Shown: piece after piece, positions 55,124-64,000 of the stretch
How the letters are laid out: each line of letters starts with the position of its first letter
How positions within the stretch are numbered: position 1 is the first letter of the stretch
Notes under the pieces: generated by a model
Databases searched by the model: none
Told to the model about the DNA's origin: nothing
Seen by the model: only the letters and a program-made list of their open reading frames with translations
NCBI GenBank assembly: GCA_910588945.1
Contig: CAJUSF010000051.1
Coordinates: 1-64,000, forward strand
Length of the DNA: 64,000 bases
Direction: 5' to 3'
Origin: an uncultured Eggerthellaceae bacterium
GTDB lineage: Bacteria; Actinomycetota; Coriobacteriia; Coriobacteriales; Eggerthellaceae
Program-made: the position numbers and the translations under genes

Positions 55124-56662
55124 TCATTGCCAGTCGGCTCCGATAACGATCAGATAATCTGAATCGAAGAGATAGGTATCCATATCGCGAACAGCACGAC
55201 CGCAGCCCAAAGCGTCAGCGATCATCTTGGCCTCCTCGGCCTTATCAGCATCCTTGAACACAACCAACGTCGTGTCAAAGTCTGTCGAATTCGCATTCGC
55301 CACATTGATGTTGCTGCCGAGATATCCCATCGATGTCAGAATGTCTTTTACCTGCGAACCCAATCCCTCGGCACCGTTGCCGTTTCGCACGTTGATAGTG
55401 GCGTTCTTGGTTATGTTGTAGTTGGTCTTATTGAATGCCTGCGCAGCCTCGCCATCCTCGGCACCTGTCGATGATGTGACGATACCAGTGGCGGCATCAA
55501 CCTCATCCTCTTCGGTCGGAGGAAGACCTTGGTCCATGCGCTTAATCATCGCCTTCATGCCTTGCTCATCTAGGATGTCATACCATATGCCACCGATAAC
55601 CTTGGACTGCGTAGGAATAACAGAAGTATAGAAATCAGCAGAAGCATTAAGGCCACGCATACTCTGCGCGATATTAACGATCTGCGCAACATCCATATCT
55701 GTCAAAACCGCCTCGGTGAGCTTCGTTACCGTATTGGCCATCGATATCGGATCGGCTGAGAGAAGCTTTTGAGCGATAGCGGAAAGGACAAGGCGCTGAT
55801 TTGCGGTGCGAAGCGCATCGCCGTTGCCGTAATCGTCATAGTTATGGCGAGAGCGACACATGATAAGGGCCTGTTCGCCGCTTAGGGTTTGCAGACCAGA
55901 ATCAACATGACCACCGGCCATATCGTCGTCGATCTGCATAGGAACGTTTACCTCGATGCCGCCTAGCGCGTCAACCACGCTGCTGAACCCGTCGAAATCG
56001 ATCTCAGCGTAATGAGAGATCGGCACGCCAGTAAGCTCGGATACCGTCTTTACGGCAAGTGAAGGACCGCCAAACGCGTGGGCGGCATTAATCTTCTGCT
56101 CACCATGCTCGCCGAGGTTAACCTTAGTATCGCGCGGAATGGAGAGCAGGGCGACCTTCTTGTTCTTAGGATCTATCCTCGCAAGGATCATAGAATCGGA
56201 ACGAAATGCGCTGCCGAAGTCGCCGGATTTGATCCTCTCAAGCGAACTGTCGGTTCCAAGAAGTAGCACATAGAATGGATCTTCAGGGGTATCTACAGGC
56301 ATAAGAACATCGAGAAGCGAATTGTCGAGCCCGCGATGGATGTTCGCATTCAGATTCCCAATATATGCAAACGCGGCACCTGCACAGCCCAAGACCAGAA
56401 CAAGGCACGAGATGACAACAGCCATGATCTTGCGACGATGCTTCTTGCGGCTTTTGCGCGCAGCGGCGATGGCACTTGAACCGGACAATACGTTGTCGGC
56501 GATGCCTGCCTCTTCCCGATCTTGCGAGTAACGGCTGTATCGCGAAAAAGACCCGCCAGATGACGCAGTCGAATCCGGAAGGCCTAGATGGACCTTCTCT
56601 TCAGGAGCCGACGGGAGCTCTGCACGGCGCGCATGCCGTGGGTTTCCACTTTTGTAAGACAT
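55124..56662 (-). CDS. LytR-CpsA-Psr (LCP) family glycopolymer transferase with LytR_C domain
   Basis: A 512-residue protein with a basic, disordered cytoplasmic N-terminus of about 75 residues and one membrane helix (about 78-102). The LCP domain has LLLGTDSS, SDSMILARID, IPRDTKV and the Arg-rich CRSRHNYDDYGNGDALRTANQ. A C-terminal LytR_C domain (about 410-510) has INVRNGNGAEGLG. LCP enzymes attach wall polymers to peptidoglycan. The start lacks a strong ribosome-binding site. Confidence 0.92.
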   Translation of the reverse strand: MSYKSGNPRHARRAELPSAPEEKVHLGLPDSTASSGGSFSRYSRYSQDREEAGIADNVLSGSSAIAAARKSRKKHRRKIMAVVISCLVLVLGCAGAAFAYIGNLNANIHRGLDNSLLDVLMPVDTPEDPFYVLLLGTDSSLERIKSGDFGSAFRSDSMILARIDPKNKKVALLSIPRDTKVNLGEHGEQKINAAHAFGGPSLAVKTVSELTGVPISHYAEIDFDGFSSVVDALGGIEVNVPMQIDDDMAGGHVDSGLQTLSGEQALIMCRSRHNYDDYGNGDALRTANQRLVLSAIAQKLLSADPISMANTVTKLTEAVLTDMDVAQIVNIAQSMRGLNASADFYTSVIPTQSKVIGGIWYDILDEQGMKAMIKRMDQGLPPTEEDEVDAATGIVTSSTGAEDGEAAQAFNKTNYNITKNATINVRNGNGAEGLGSQVKDILTSMGYLGSNINVANANSTDFDTTLVVFKDADKAEEAKMIADALGCGRAVRDMDTYLFDSDYLIVIGADWQ

Positions 56663-56882
56663 GCGGCTATTTTGACAGTTATCTCACAAAATGTGAAGTT
56701 TTATGCCATCTTTTAAGGGAAACTACACAACTGAAAGAGGCTCAGCTGAGCGCCGAGCGGCGCATGACTGCGCTAGGTTTGCCGCGGTCGACGATCGAAA
56801 ACAAGCAAGGCAACACCGATGCTTTTCGGGAAAAGCCTAGGTGCCAACCCATCGCGAGAACCCGCTGCAAGCTTGCCGACCC

Positions 56883-59015
56883 TTAAACAACAGGCGGCTG
56901 CCCTGTTTCGAAGATCCGCGCAAGTTGAGCCTCATCAAGCACAGGAACTCCCAGCTTGATGGCTTTATCATACTTTGATCCTGCAGCTGTCCCCGCAACG
57001 ACGAAGCTCGTTTTGCCAGAGACGCTTGAGGACATCTTTGCACCCATTAAGCGAAGCCGATCGGATGCCTCATCACGCGTAAGGCCGAGCTCATCAAGCG
57101 ATCCTGTCAAAACAAACGTAAGACCCGCGAGCGTTTTTGGTGTATCGTCAGCCTCTCCGGTCGATGCTGCCATGGTAACACCTGCCGCCTGCAAGCGCTC
57201 GATAACCTGAACATTGTCAGGAGTGCGGAAAAATACCCAGATCGCCTTCGCCACACGCTCACCGATACCATGGATCTCTGAGAGCTCATCGATCTCGGCA
57301 GATGCGATCGCCTCCATCGAGGGGAAAGCCTCAGCCAGATCGCGTGCTGTGTTCTTGCCGACATGCCGAATTCCAAGGCCTCCGATAACTCGATCAAAGC
57401 TACGCGATTTCGACTGTTCGATAGCATCGAGCAACTTCAACGCCACGGTCGTGCCCAGATGAATTGGGTTGCCGTCCTTGTTGGTCCTGCCCATGTCAAG
57501 CATCTCAAGATCAGCCTGCGTAAGCGAATAGTAATCCGCCACGTCAGACACGCGCCCCACCTCGACAAGACGCCCGATGATCTCCTCACCCATGCCATCG
57601 ATATCCATTGCCTCGCGCGATGCCCAATGCAAAAGGCGCTCTAGAGCCTGCGCCGGACAGTCGATCGACACGCAGCGAAGCGCGGATTCGCCCGCCTCTC
57701 GAATAACAGGCATCCCGCATGAGGGGCAGGTCTTGGGTGCCTGCCACACAAGCGCATCATCAGGACGAAGCGCGAGCACGGGACCGAGCACCTCCGGGAT
57801 GACATCGCCAGCCTTGCGCACTATAACAGTGTCGCCTATGCGAACATCCTTGCGATGAACCTCGTCTTCGTTATGCAGTGTCGCACGAGAAACGGTCGAA
57901 CCGGCGACTACCACAGGCGACAGCTCAGCCACCGGAGTGAGCACTCCTGTGCGTCCGACCTGCACTGTAATGTCGGTCAGAACGGTCGTCTTCTCCTCCG
58001 GCGGGAACTTGTAGGCTATAGCCCAGCGAGGGGCGTGGGATGTAAAACCAGATGCAGCCTGTTCCGCGAATGAATTCACCTTCACGACCACACCATCGAT
58101 CTCATAAGCGAGCGAATCGCGCTTCTCTAATGAGGCCTTGCAGAAGTCCTTCACCTCTTCGCGGGTCTTGCATTTGGCCACATCGGGGTTCACGTGGAAA
58201 CCGGCGCTCTTCAGCCATTGGAGGAGCTCCCACTGCCCGGACACCTCAAGGCTTGCCGTATTCGCGACGGCGTAGATGAACGTTGATAGATCGCGCCCGG
58301 CCGTTATGTGCGGGTCCTTCTGGCGAAGCGAACCTGCAGCAGCATTCCTAGGATTGGCAAACGGCGCCTTGCCGTTGGCCTCGGCCGCATGATTGAGCGC
58401 CTCGAAGCTGGATTTGGGCATGTAGACCTCGCCTCGTAGCTCTATGGAGGAAAAAGCGGGATCCACAGCAGGCATCGCTTCGTCTCGAAGATGAAGCGGG
58501 ATGTCCTTTATGGTGCGGATATTGGCGGTCACATCTTCGCCCGTTGTGCCATCGCCTCTCGTGGCGGCGCGCACGAGCACGCCATCCTCGTATGTTAGCG
58601 CGATCGACGAGCCGTCGATCTTGAGTTCGCAACATAGTTCAGGAAGATGCCCGTAGGTCTCCTCGATCTTGGTCATCCAAGCATCAAGCTCCTCGAGGTC
58701 CATGGCGTTATCAAGCGAGTACATACGCTGCTCATGGGTCACAGGCGCGAACTGCTCGCCAACATAGCCTCCCACCCTTCGCGTAGGCGAGGTAGCCACG
58801 ATCAACTCAGGATGCTTATCTTCGAGCTCGCGAAGTTCGCGCATTAAAGAGTCGTAGGCAAAATCGGTGATCTCGGGGGCGTCGAGCGCATAATAGAGAT
58901 AGGTGTGGTGCTCGATCTCGCGACGCAACGCATCTATACGCTTAGATGCCTCCCTCAGAGCGGCCTCATTATCATCCGCAGGAATGTCGAATAACTTGTT
59001 GTCTTGCTGCGTCAT
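56883..59015 (-). CDS. ligA: NAD-dependent DNA ligase LigA
   Basis: A 710-residue ligase sealing nicks in replication and repair. The adenylation Lys is in ELKIDGSS near residue 132, the zinc cysteines are CPSCGMPV and LRCVSIDCP, helix-hairpin-helix motifs follow (IHGIGERVA), and the last 80 residues are a BRCT domain (LTGSLDELGLTRDEA). The ATG at 59015 is preceded by GAGGTAGG; a GTG six codons earlier overlaps that site. It is monocistronic. Confidence 0.97.
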   Translation of the reverse strand: MTQQDNKLFDIPADDNEAALREASKRIDALRREIEHHTYLYYALDAPEITDFAYDSLMRELRELEDKHPELIVATSPTRRVGGYVGEQFAPVTHEQRMYSLDNAMDLEELDAWMTKIEETYGHLPELCCELKIDGSSIALTYEDGVLVRAATRGDGTTGEDVTANIRTIKDIPLHLRDEAMPAVDPAFSSIELRGEVYMPKSSFEALNHAAEANGKAPFANPRNAAAGSLRQKDPHITAGRDLSTFIYAVANTASLEVSGQWELLQWLKSAGFHVNPDVAKCKTREEVKDFCKASLEKRDSLAYEIDGVVVKVNSFAEQAASGFTSHAPRWAIAYKFPPEEKTTVLTDITVQVGRTGVLTPVAELSPVVVAGSTVSRATLHNEDEVHRKDVRIGDTVIVRKAGDVIPEVLGPVLALRPDDALVWQAPKTCPSCGMPVIREAGESALRCVSIDCPAQALERLLHWASREAMDIDGMGEEIIGRLVEVGRVSDVADYYSLTQADLEMLDMGRTNKDGNPIHLGTTVALKLLDAIEQSKSRSFDRVIGGLGIRHVGKNTARDLAEAFPSMEAIASAEIDELSEIHGIGERVAKAIWVFFRTPDNVQVIERLQAAGVTMAASTGEADDTPKTLAGLTFVLTGSLDELGLTRDEASDRLRLMGAKMSSSVSGKTSFVVAGTAAGSKYDKAIKLGVPVLDEAQLARIFETGQPPVV

Positions 59016-59114
59016 TTTACCTACCTCGATCACTCGTTGCTGTGTCTATTTATGAATGTTGTTCATTAATATCAATTTTTGCACGTTAGGGGTTCAATTA
59101 TTAGAATAAACGAC

Positions 59115-59120
59115 TATAAT
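59115..59120 (+). promoter_or_regulatory. Probable -10 box of the small orphan gene
   Basis: A perfect TATAAT 59 bases before the start codon; no good -35 hexamer is seen at 16-18 bases. A perfect AACCAAT/ATTGGTT inverted repeat at 59135-59151 lies in the leader, where it could be an operator or a 5' hairpin. Confidence 0.5.
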
Positions 59121-59178
59121 CTTAAACTAGTTATAACCAATTTCATTGGTTAGTAGTCAATGTGAAAAGGAGCCTTAC

Positions 59179-59421
59179 ATGAATGAGGGACTGAATCTCC
59201 CACGCTTGCAGAGCCTGAATGACTGGATGGTCACCAAGGAAGAGATCAACAAGATGTCCGAGACCGAGCTCATCGACGTCGTGAAGGACCAGAAGGTCAA
59301 AGTCATGATCACCGACGGCCAGGTTTCCACTGTTCTCATTTCTCCAGATCTGTACAACACTTTTGTCAGCACTGTTGAGAAGTTTGCAGCATCTCGCGGT
59401 ACCGCTTCTAACGTTGACTAA
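59179..59421 (+). CDS. Small acidic orphan protein, Phd-antitoxin-like C-terminal half
   Basis: An 80-residue protein with no signal peptide. Function is not recognised. The second half, VKVMITDGQVSTVLISPDLY, resembles the part of Phd/YefM antitoxins that reads as a short beta hairpin followed by a helix, but the N-terminal DNA-binding part does not match and no toxin gene lies beside it. Codon use is strongly biased to C/G-ending codons, as in tuf, and the gene has a perfect TATAAT, AAAGGAG 6 bases before the ATG and a strong terminator. It is therefore probably an abundant protein. Confidence 0.75.
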   Translation: MNEGLNLPRLQSLNDWMVTKEEINKMSETELIDVVKDQKVKVMITDGQVSTVLISPDLYNTFVSTVEKFAASRGTASNVD

Positions 59422-59442
59422 TTAACCTGTTTATACAGATGC

Positions 59443-59471
59443 AAAAAGCCCACCGAAAGGTGGGCTTTTTT
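59443..59471 (+). terminator. Intrinsic terminator of the small orphan gene
   Basis: AAAAGCCCACC and GGTGGGCTTTT form an 11-bp stem with a GAAA tetraloop, followed by more T. It lies 21 bases past the stop. Confidence 0.93.
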
Positions 59472-59608
59472 ATTGCTCGAATCGACGAACATAGAAAAAG
59501 ATCATAGGAGCAAAAACGAATGTCTCTCCCCTATGATCCATTTCGAGCGTTATTGCAAAATTTAGTGGGTCATCCTTATAGACGACCCGAAGCGTCAGAC
59601 ATCAAAAC

Positions 59609-61984
59609 TTAAGAAACCTGCTTGAACTCCGTCATGTTCGCCAAAAGAAGCTCAGTGTAGGCTTCTTTCGTAAGATCATCCCTGTTGATATCGAGATCGA
59701 TCAGTACGTGATTGTCATCCGCCTCGCTGTTGACAACACTTGCGCCAAATTCGCTCTTGAGCTGCTCGAGAAGCGCATTTGCCACCTCGGCGTTTTCTAC
59801 TTCAAGCGTGATCGTGCTTCCCTCAAGGAATCCATCAGCGTTGAACGTGGCGGTTTCTGTAGCTTCATGAGTGCTGCCATCCACACCGCGCACAACGTAT
59901 GTGTAGACCGCTTGCGTAGAATTGGGATCGGCTGCAACATCGGATACTGGGGCGCCAGAGGACGCGGTTGTGGCCGACGATGCACCACCTTGCGTACTGG
60001 AATTCATGTTGAACAGCCCCGATAGCATGCCGATAGCCATGACCGCACATAAAAGTGCAACCACGATAAGGATGATTCCGAGGATATTGTTCCGCTTAGA
60101 ACTTGCCTGCTGTCGGTCGATGTCGAACTGATCGTCTTGAACCGATGCAGCGGGATACGGCGGCGCGATCGGCGCGATTGGCTGCTGAGGCGCATAGGCA
60201 CCTTGAGGAGCGACATCTTGGAAACTATCGGTGATCTGGCCCGTGGGGAAGTCCTGAAGCTGATCGGTCGCGATCCCCTGCTCGACGGGCTCGAAGGTTT
60301 GTGACATGGAAGCGTCGAACTGCGTCGATTCTCCCTGGAAAGGCACGGCAGAGCCTATCGGGGATTCAGTGGAAGGCATCTGACCAAATGACGCGGATTC
60401 CGTCGACTGCTGCTGAGGCTGATCATATTGCATAGCCTCAGACGCCTGATACTCAAATGTAGGTTGCTCGAATACGGGCTGCTCAAATGCAGGCTGCTCG
60501 TGCGCAGCTGGTGTTTCCTGATAAGGATCGCCGGCATCAGGAGATGCGCCGATCATCGGCTGAATACTTCCGAGCATTCCAGTGGAAAGAGCATCCGTCG
60601 AATCCGACAGAGGCACCTGCTTGCGCTCAACAAAGCTCTCCTGATCGGCCGAGCTTGTTGGCGGCTGCGTCTCGTCAAGACGCTGGATCGAAGAGATCGA
60701 GGAGTCGCCGGGGAAGAACGAACGCTTGACGACGCCTTCACCTGAGCTCTGGAACGGGCGCTGCTCGACAATAGCAGGCGCATTTTGCTCGGCAGGCTCA
60801 GATACATCTACCGAAACCTGTTCTTGCGTCTTTTGCATCACAGGCTCTATGAAGCTTTCCTGTGAATGGCGAAGATCGCTGGATTGCACTACTTGATCGC
60901 CATCTTGTGGCACATCCGGATTCTGTTGAGCCAGCGGCTCTATAATCCTTCTGTTGAAGGTGTTTGCCTCAGATGCAACAGATGACCCGAACGGACGAAG
61001 TTCCGGTGAACGAACGAAGCTCGGAAGTTCGGAGACCTGCGCGAACGAACGTTGATCCGCATCGGGAGCGGGCATACCCTGATCGCCATGCTGTTGGAGC
61101 TCTTGAACAGGCTGAATATTCGATGCCTGATCAGCGATCGGCGCTATGTTGTGGAACGGCTGCTCGGTCGGCCGCTGCACAGGCTGCTGGACCGGATTGA
61201 ATCGATCAGGCTGCTGCATCTGTGAGGCCGGTTGAAACTGTGAAGGTTGCTGCGAGGACTGTGCGATGGGCGCATACCCATCATGCGCCTGCTGCTCTGT
61301 GGCTTCATTTTGAAAGCCCTCTTGCGTGGAACTCTGAACAACGGGATGAACTTGACCGCTTCGGTCATAGGTCTTTGCCGCGCCCTGTTGAACCTGATCA
61401 GAAATGGCAGAGTTTGCAGCAGCACCCTCAGCGGGAAGAGCCTGCCCTTTGGAAGCAAGAAAGGACGGCTCGGGAATCTTGTAGGGCTCATATGCCCCCG
61501 GACTCTCAAAACCGCCGCTCTTCAATTCCGGAAATTCCGGAGCAGACGGACTCTTGCTGAGACCGCCCTCCTCCATAAAGGGAAGATCCGACTGTCCCGG
61601 CGACATTTGTTCCGCCTCGGCAGCCTCTTCGGAGGCGGTCTGCGTGCGCGCCATCCTTGCCTCACGGCGGCGAAGCTCCTGCTGCCATTGCTGCGCTCTG
61701 ATCTGCTGCTCTTTTCTTGCAGCATCCTTGAAACTCTCGCGATCGGCCCTGCTATGATCAACCCGAGCCCTATCTTGAACCGGAGAAGCCGGCGCAGCAG
61801 AAGGTCTCGAGCCGAGACCAAGAGCTGAGAGAAGGTCGATCTCGTCCTCATTCATCGAAGGTGCATCAGTAGCGGCACTCTTAGATGTCGAGACTTTTGC
61901 CGAAGGTTTTGGAGTTGATGCGGGCGATCCGAACGCCACTAAAAGGTCTTCAACGGATAAAGAGTCGTTTTCAGAATCAGCCAT
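59609..61984 (-). CDS. Single-pass membrane protein with long Gln/Pro/Ser-rich cytoplasmic region (paralogue 1)
   Basis: A 791-residue protein of unknown function. Residues 1-630 are low-complexity (Gln, Pro, Ser, Glu) with no fold visible; two DLL-x-A-x-G motifs (EDLLVAFG near 12 and IDLLSALGLG near 50) open it. One helix (about 634-656, ILGIILIVVALLCAVMAIGM) is followed by a Ser/Thr linker and a 100-residue outer domain with VYTYVVRG and ETATFNADGF. The same outer domain pattern is in the gene at 62714. AAGGA precedes the ATG. The function is not recognised. Confidence 0.75.
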   Translation of the reverse strand: MADSENDSLSVEDLLVAFGSPASTPKPSAKVSTSKSAATDAPSMNEDEIDLLSALGLGSRPSAAPASPVQDRARVDHSRADRESFKDAARKEQQIRAQQWQQELRRREARMARTQTASEEAAEAEQMSPGQSDLPFMEEGGLSKSPSAPEFPELKSGGFESPGAYEPYKIPEPSFLASKGQALPAEGAAANSAISDQVQQGAAKTYDRSGQVHPVVQSSTQEGFQNEATEQQAHDGYAPIAQSSQQPSQFQPASQMQQPDRFNPVQQPVQRPTEQPFHNIAPIADQASNIQPVQELQQHGDQGMPAPDADQRSFAQVSELPSFVRSPELRPFGSSVASEANTFNRRIIEPLAQQNPDVPQDGDQVVQSSDLRHSQESFIEPVMQKTQEQVSVDVSEPAEQNAPAIVEQRPFQSSGEGVVKRSFFPGDSSISSIQRLDETQPPTSSADQESFVERKQVPLSDSTDALSTGMLGSIQPMIGASPDAGDPYQETPAAHEQPAFEQPVFEQPTFEYQASEAMQYDQPQQQSTESASFGQMPSTESPIGSAVPFQGESTQFDASMSQTFEPVEQGIATDQLQDFPTGQITDSFQDVAPQGAYAPQQPIAPIAPPYPAASVQDDQFDIDRQQASSKRNNILGIILIVVALLCAVMAIGMLSGLFNMNSSTQGGASSATTASSGAPVSDVAADPNSTQAVYTYVVRGVDGSTHEATETATFNADGFLEGSTITLEVENAEVANALLEQLKSEFGASVVNSEADDNHVLIDLDINRDDLTKEAYTELLLANMTEFKQVS

Positions 61985-62028
61985 GTGGTTCCTTAGATCA
62001 GATCAGGCAGAATTGTCCTGAAGGGAGA

Positions 62029-62589
62029 TTACAGAGCGCGCAGAGCAGAATCGTATGCAGCTTGAACAGCCTGACCGCGCATTTTTCTTGCCAAAAGAAG
62101 CGTGCGGATGCCGCTGATTAGGCATACGATAGATATTCCCAAAGCTAGGAAGGCAAAGATCAAATCAGGTTCATGCTCTTCAACAACCGAGCTTCTTGCG
62201 GCATGCATGCGTGCATTTTTCTCGGCTGTCGCAACAGATACCGCCTGTGCACGTAGCTTAGCGTTCTTTACAGCATCTTCGTCCTCAAGAAGGCCCGGAC
62301 CTGTGGTCTCACCCACGAGGTAACCCGATGCGTCATAGACGGCATCTTCCTCACCAGTGCCTTCCTCGGCGGCCTTGTATGCGCGCTCGGCAATATTGGA
62401 GGTAAAGGCGATGCTGGAGTTGTTGACAGAAGAGCCGTCTGCATCCCAGATACTTGTTGCAAAACAAGGGATAGCATATAGCATCATCGCGAGAGAAACC
62501 GTTAAGAGCGCAACGCTCTTAACGCGCTGCAAGCGTTGCTTGCGCCGTATCATCTTACGGTAATGATGAGCATCCTTTTGATACATCAT
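62029..62589 (-). CDS. Small membrane protein with two helices, unknown function
   Basis: A 186-residue protein. Helix 1 (about 22-44, VALLTVSLAMMLYAIPCFA) could be a signal anchor or cleaved signal; helix 2 (about 142-166, FAFLALGISIVCLISGI) precedes a basic C-terminus. The loop between is acidic and Ala-rich. The ATG at 62589 is chosen from three close ATGs because AGGGG lies 7 bases upstream. It sits between two paralogous membrane proteins and likely belongs to their unit. Confidence 0.7.
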   Translation of the reverse strand: MMYQKDAHHYRKMIRRKQRLQRVKSVALLTVSLAMMLYAIPCFATSIWDADGSSVNNSSIAFTSNIAERAYKAAEEGTGEEDAVYDASGYLVGETTGPGLLEDEDAVKNAKLRAQAVSVATAEKNARMHAARSSVVEEHEPDLIFAFLALGISIVCLISGIRTLLLARKMRGQAVQAAYDSALRAL

Positions 62590-62713
62590 CGGCATTCCCC
62601 TTAATCGTTATAGCTGCAGTTGAGAATGTATATTCGCGATTCTACCAGAAAAATACACAAATTGGTATACCAATATGGACAAAAGTTCATCTCACGCTGG
62701 TGAAACGCATCAT

Positions 62714-64000
62714 CTACTTCTTGAGAATGACAAGATCCTCGACGCTGTAGCGCAACGACTCCTCGTACTTCTCGCGATCTAGGCGAAGCGCGCTGTTATC
62801 GATGGTGACCGTAGCGTTTGCTCCGTCAAGCGAATCCAGCGTGAATGTGTTGCCGTAATCGAGCGCGAGATTGTCCGTAAACGACTTGGCCTTTTCGGCA
62901 TCAGGAAATCTCATCTTCATCGTTGTGAACTGGCAATAACCATCATCGGAAAAAGTAGCAGTCTCCTCCACCGTATAGGCTGTCCTGTCTCTTGTAAGCG
63001 CAGTGTATTGGTACACAACAGAGCCTGCCGCGCCATCGCCAGACGATGAAGAGGCCGCAGATGAAGACGACGAATCATTACCATTTTGCGGAGAATCGTT
63101 ATTGCCCGAAGATCCATCAGATGAGGCTTCGATGGTGATATGAGGAACGAGCTGGGCGGGGTTTACGGTTCCCGAATATACGAGATAACCAATGATTCCG
63201 CCAAGTGCCAACACGACAGCGATAAGGATTATCATCACGAGTCTACGAAGCTTCTTGTGAGAAGTATCCGCGCTCTTCATCCCCTCCGTGATAGGCACAG
63301 GAGGCTGGTCGAATAGCGATTCGTTCTCAACTTCAGCGCTTTTAGGCGCACCGGTCTTGATGGGCTTCGAGAAGCTATCTCTTGGGATCGGAGTTCCCGC
63401 ATCAAGCGGAACGCCACGATCGCCATTGGAGGGAAACGCAGAGGAAGGAGCACTTGCCGGTGAGGGAAGGTCGCTCATAGCGCTGCGACCCGCATCTCCA
63501 AATGCAGGCACCGAGCGCATCTGCGCCGAGCGTTGCACAGATGAGGGCTGGCTGTCGAACGACACCGGCATTCCGGATGGAAGCGTCTTTTCGACTCTTG
63601 AATCCGCCGCTATCGGAAACGCTGATGAGCCTTGAGGGTTATGCGAATCCACGCCGCGCATCCTATCGAGCGGCTGCGAGTTATATGGATCGGGTCTGCC
63701 GGCTGATCCTAGCGGCTGCGATATAGAAGGCGACGGGGTGCCCATTACGGAGGCGAAAGCGGGATCCGGATAAGCCCCGGAAACGCCGTTAGATCGAGGC
63801 GCCATATCGCCTTGAGCGCTCAAAGCAGAAATCGGAGCGGAACCTGCGGCAAACATCGCAGGCGGATTCGGATGCAGCGGATTGTACGCCGCGCCCAGCC
63901 CTCCTGCTGCATAAGGCCTGTAGTCGGTACTCGCAGGCACCGATGGAATTGATGGGACCGAACCGGGCATCGATGATGCCGAGTTCATTGCGGCAGCCCC
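62714..64000 (-). CDS. Single-pass membrane protein with disordered cytoplasmic region (paralogue 2), 5' end possibly outside window
   Basis: At least 424 residues. The cytoplasmic part (1-240) is rich in Pro, Ser, Ala and Gly; one helix (about 245-270, LVMIILIAVVLALGGIIGYLVY) leads to a Ser/Asp/Asn linker and an outer domain with VVYQYTALTRD and EETATFSDDGY, matching the domain at the end of the gene at 59609. An ATG lies at 63988, but the frame stays open to the window edge (Gly-Ala-Ala before that Met), so the true start is probably outside. Confidence 0.7.
   Translation of the reverse strand, partial: GAAAMNSASSMPGSVPSIPSVPASTDYRPYAAGGLGAAYNPLHPNPPAMFAAGSAPISALSAQGDMAPRSNGVSGAYPDPAFASVMGTPSPSISQPLGSAGRPDPYNSQPLDRMRGVDSHNPQGSSAFPIAADSRVEKTLPSGMPVSFDSQPSSVQRSAQMRSVPAFGDAGRSAMSDLPSPASAPSSAFPSNGDRGVPLDAGTPIPRDSFSKPIKTGAPKSAEVENESLFDQPPVPITEGMKSADTSHKKLRRLVMIILIAVVLALGGIIGYLVYSGTVNPAQLVPHITIEASSDGSSGNNDSPQNGNDSSSSSAASSSSGDGAAGSVVYQYTALTRDRTAYTVEETATFSDDGYCQFTTMKMRFPDAEKAKSFTDNLALDYGNTFTLDSLDGANATVTIDNSALRLDREKYEESLRYSVEDLVILKK

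Noticed and set aside
59179..59421. Toxin-antitoxin pair
   Set aside because: Only a partial Phd-like resemblance, no toxin gene on either side, and the gene has its own terminator.

Overview
The window reads as chromosomal DNA of a Gram-positive actinobacterium, most probably class Coriobacteriia (Eggerthellaceae or a relative). The reasons are a 1553-residue 2-hydroxyacyl-CoA dehydratase activase-type protein, UPF0210, several NlpC/P60 hydrolases, an LCP protein, a corynebacterial-type (class Ic) aspartate aminotransferase, a flavodiiron protein and roughly 50% GC as judged by eye. No prophage, transposase, rRNA or CRISPR array was seen. Genus-level placement is inference.

Layout. 1-480: palindromic repeats, no gene. 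0.5-5.9 kb: dehydratase-activase megaprotein with a TetR regulator and a likely operator. 5.9-6.9 kb: gene-free and packed with small repeats. 6.9-17.3 kb: UPF0210, YycJ-type metallo-beta-lactamase-fold protein, an NSS transporter/C26 amidase pair, EttA, small membrane and metal-binding proteins, a ZIP transporter and an NlpC/P60 protein. 17.9-26.0 kb: lysC-asd, pyrG-xerD, DUF1846 and NAD kinase. 26.1-30.1 kb: MurJ, an ATP-grasp ligase resembling D-aspartate ligase, and a convergent aspartate racemase homologue. 30.3-35.4 kb: a translation cluster on the minus strand: promoter, tRNA-Tyr, tRNA-Thr, tRNA-Met, tuf, rpmG, tRNA-Trp, secE, nusG, rplK, rplA, terminator. 35.5-47.9 kb: flavodiiron protein, two paralogous coiled-coil NlpC/P60 hydrolases around a membrane-anchored serine hydrolase, PutP, AspT, a DUF4143 ATPase and YebC. 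48.1-55.0 kb: pyruvate kinase and a molybdenum block modA-modB-modC-moaA-moaC. 55.1-64.0 kb: LCP protein, LigA, a small well-expressed orphan, and three membrane proteins, two of which share a C-terminal domain.

How the genes may work together. Cell-wall functions recur: MurJ, ATP-grasp ligase, racemase, three NlpC/P60 proteins, serine hydrolase and LCP. Aspartate metabolism (AspT, LysC, Asd, racemase) could feed a D-aspartate cross-bridge. The mod-moa block imports molybdate and makes the cofactor; its permease carries an unusual extracellular domain.

The most striking non-coding signal is several families of long imperfect palindromes between genes. One family of about 101 nt occurs three times, each time just after the stop codon of a minus-strand gene and in the same orientation.
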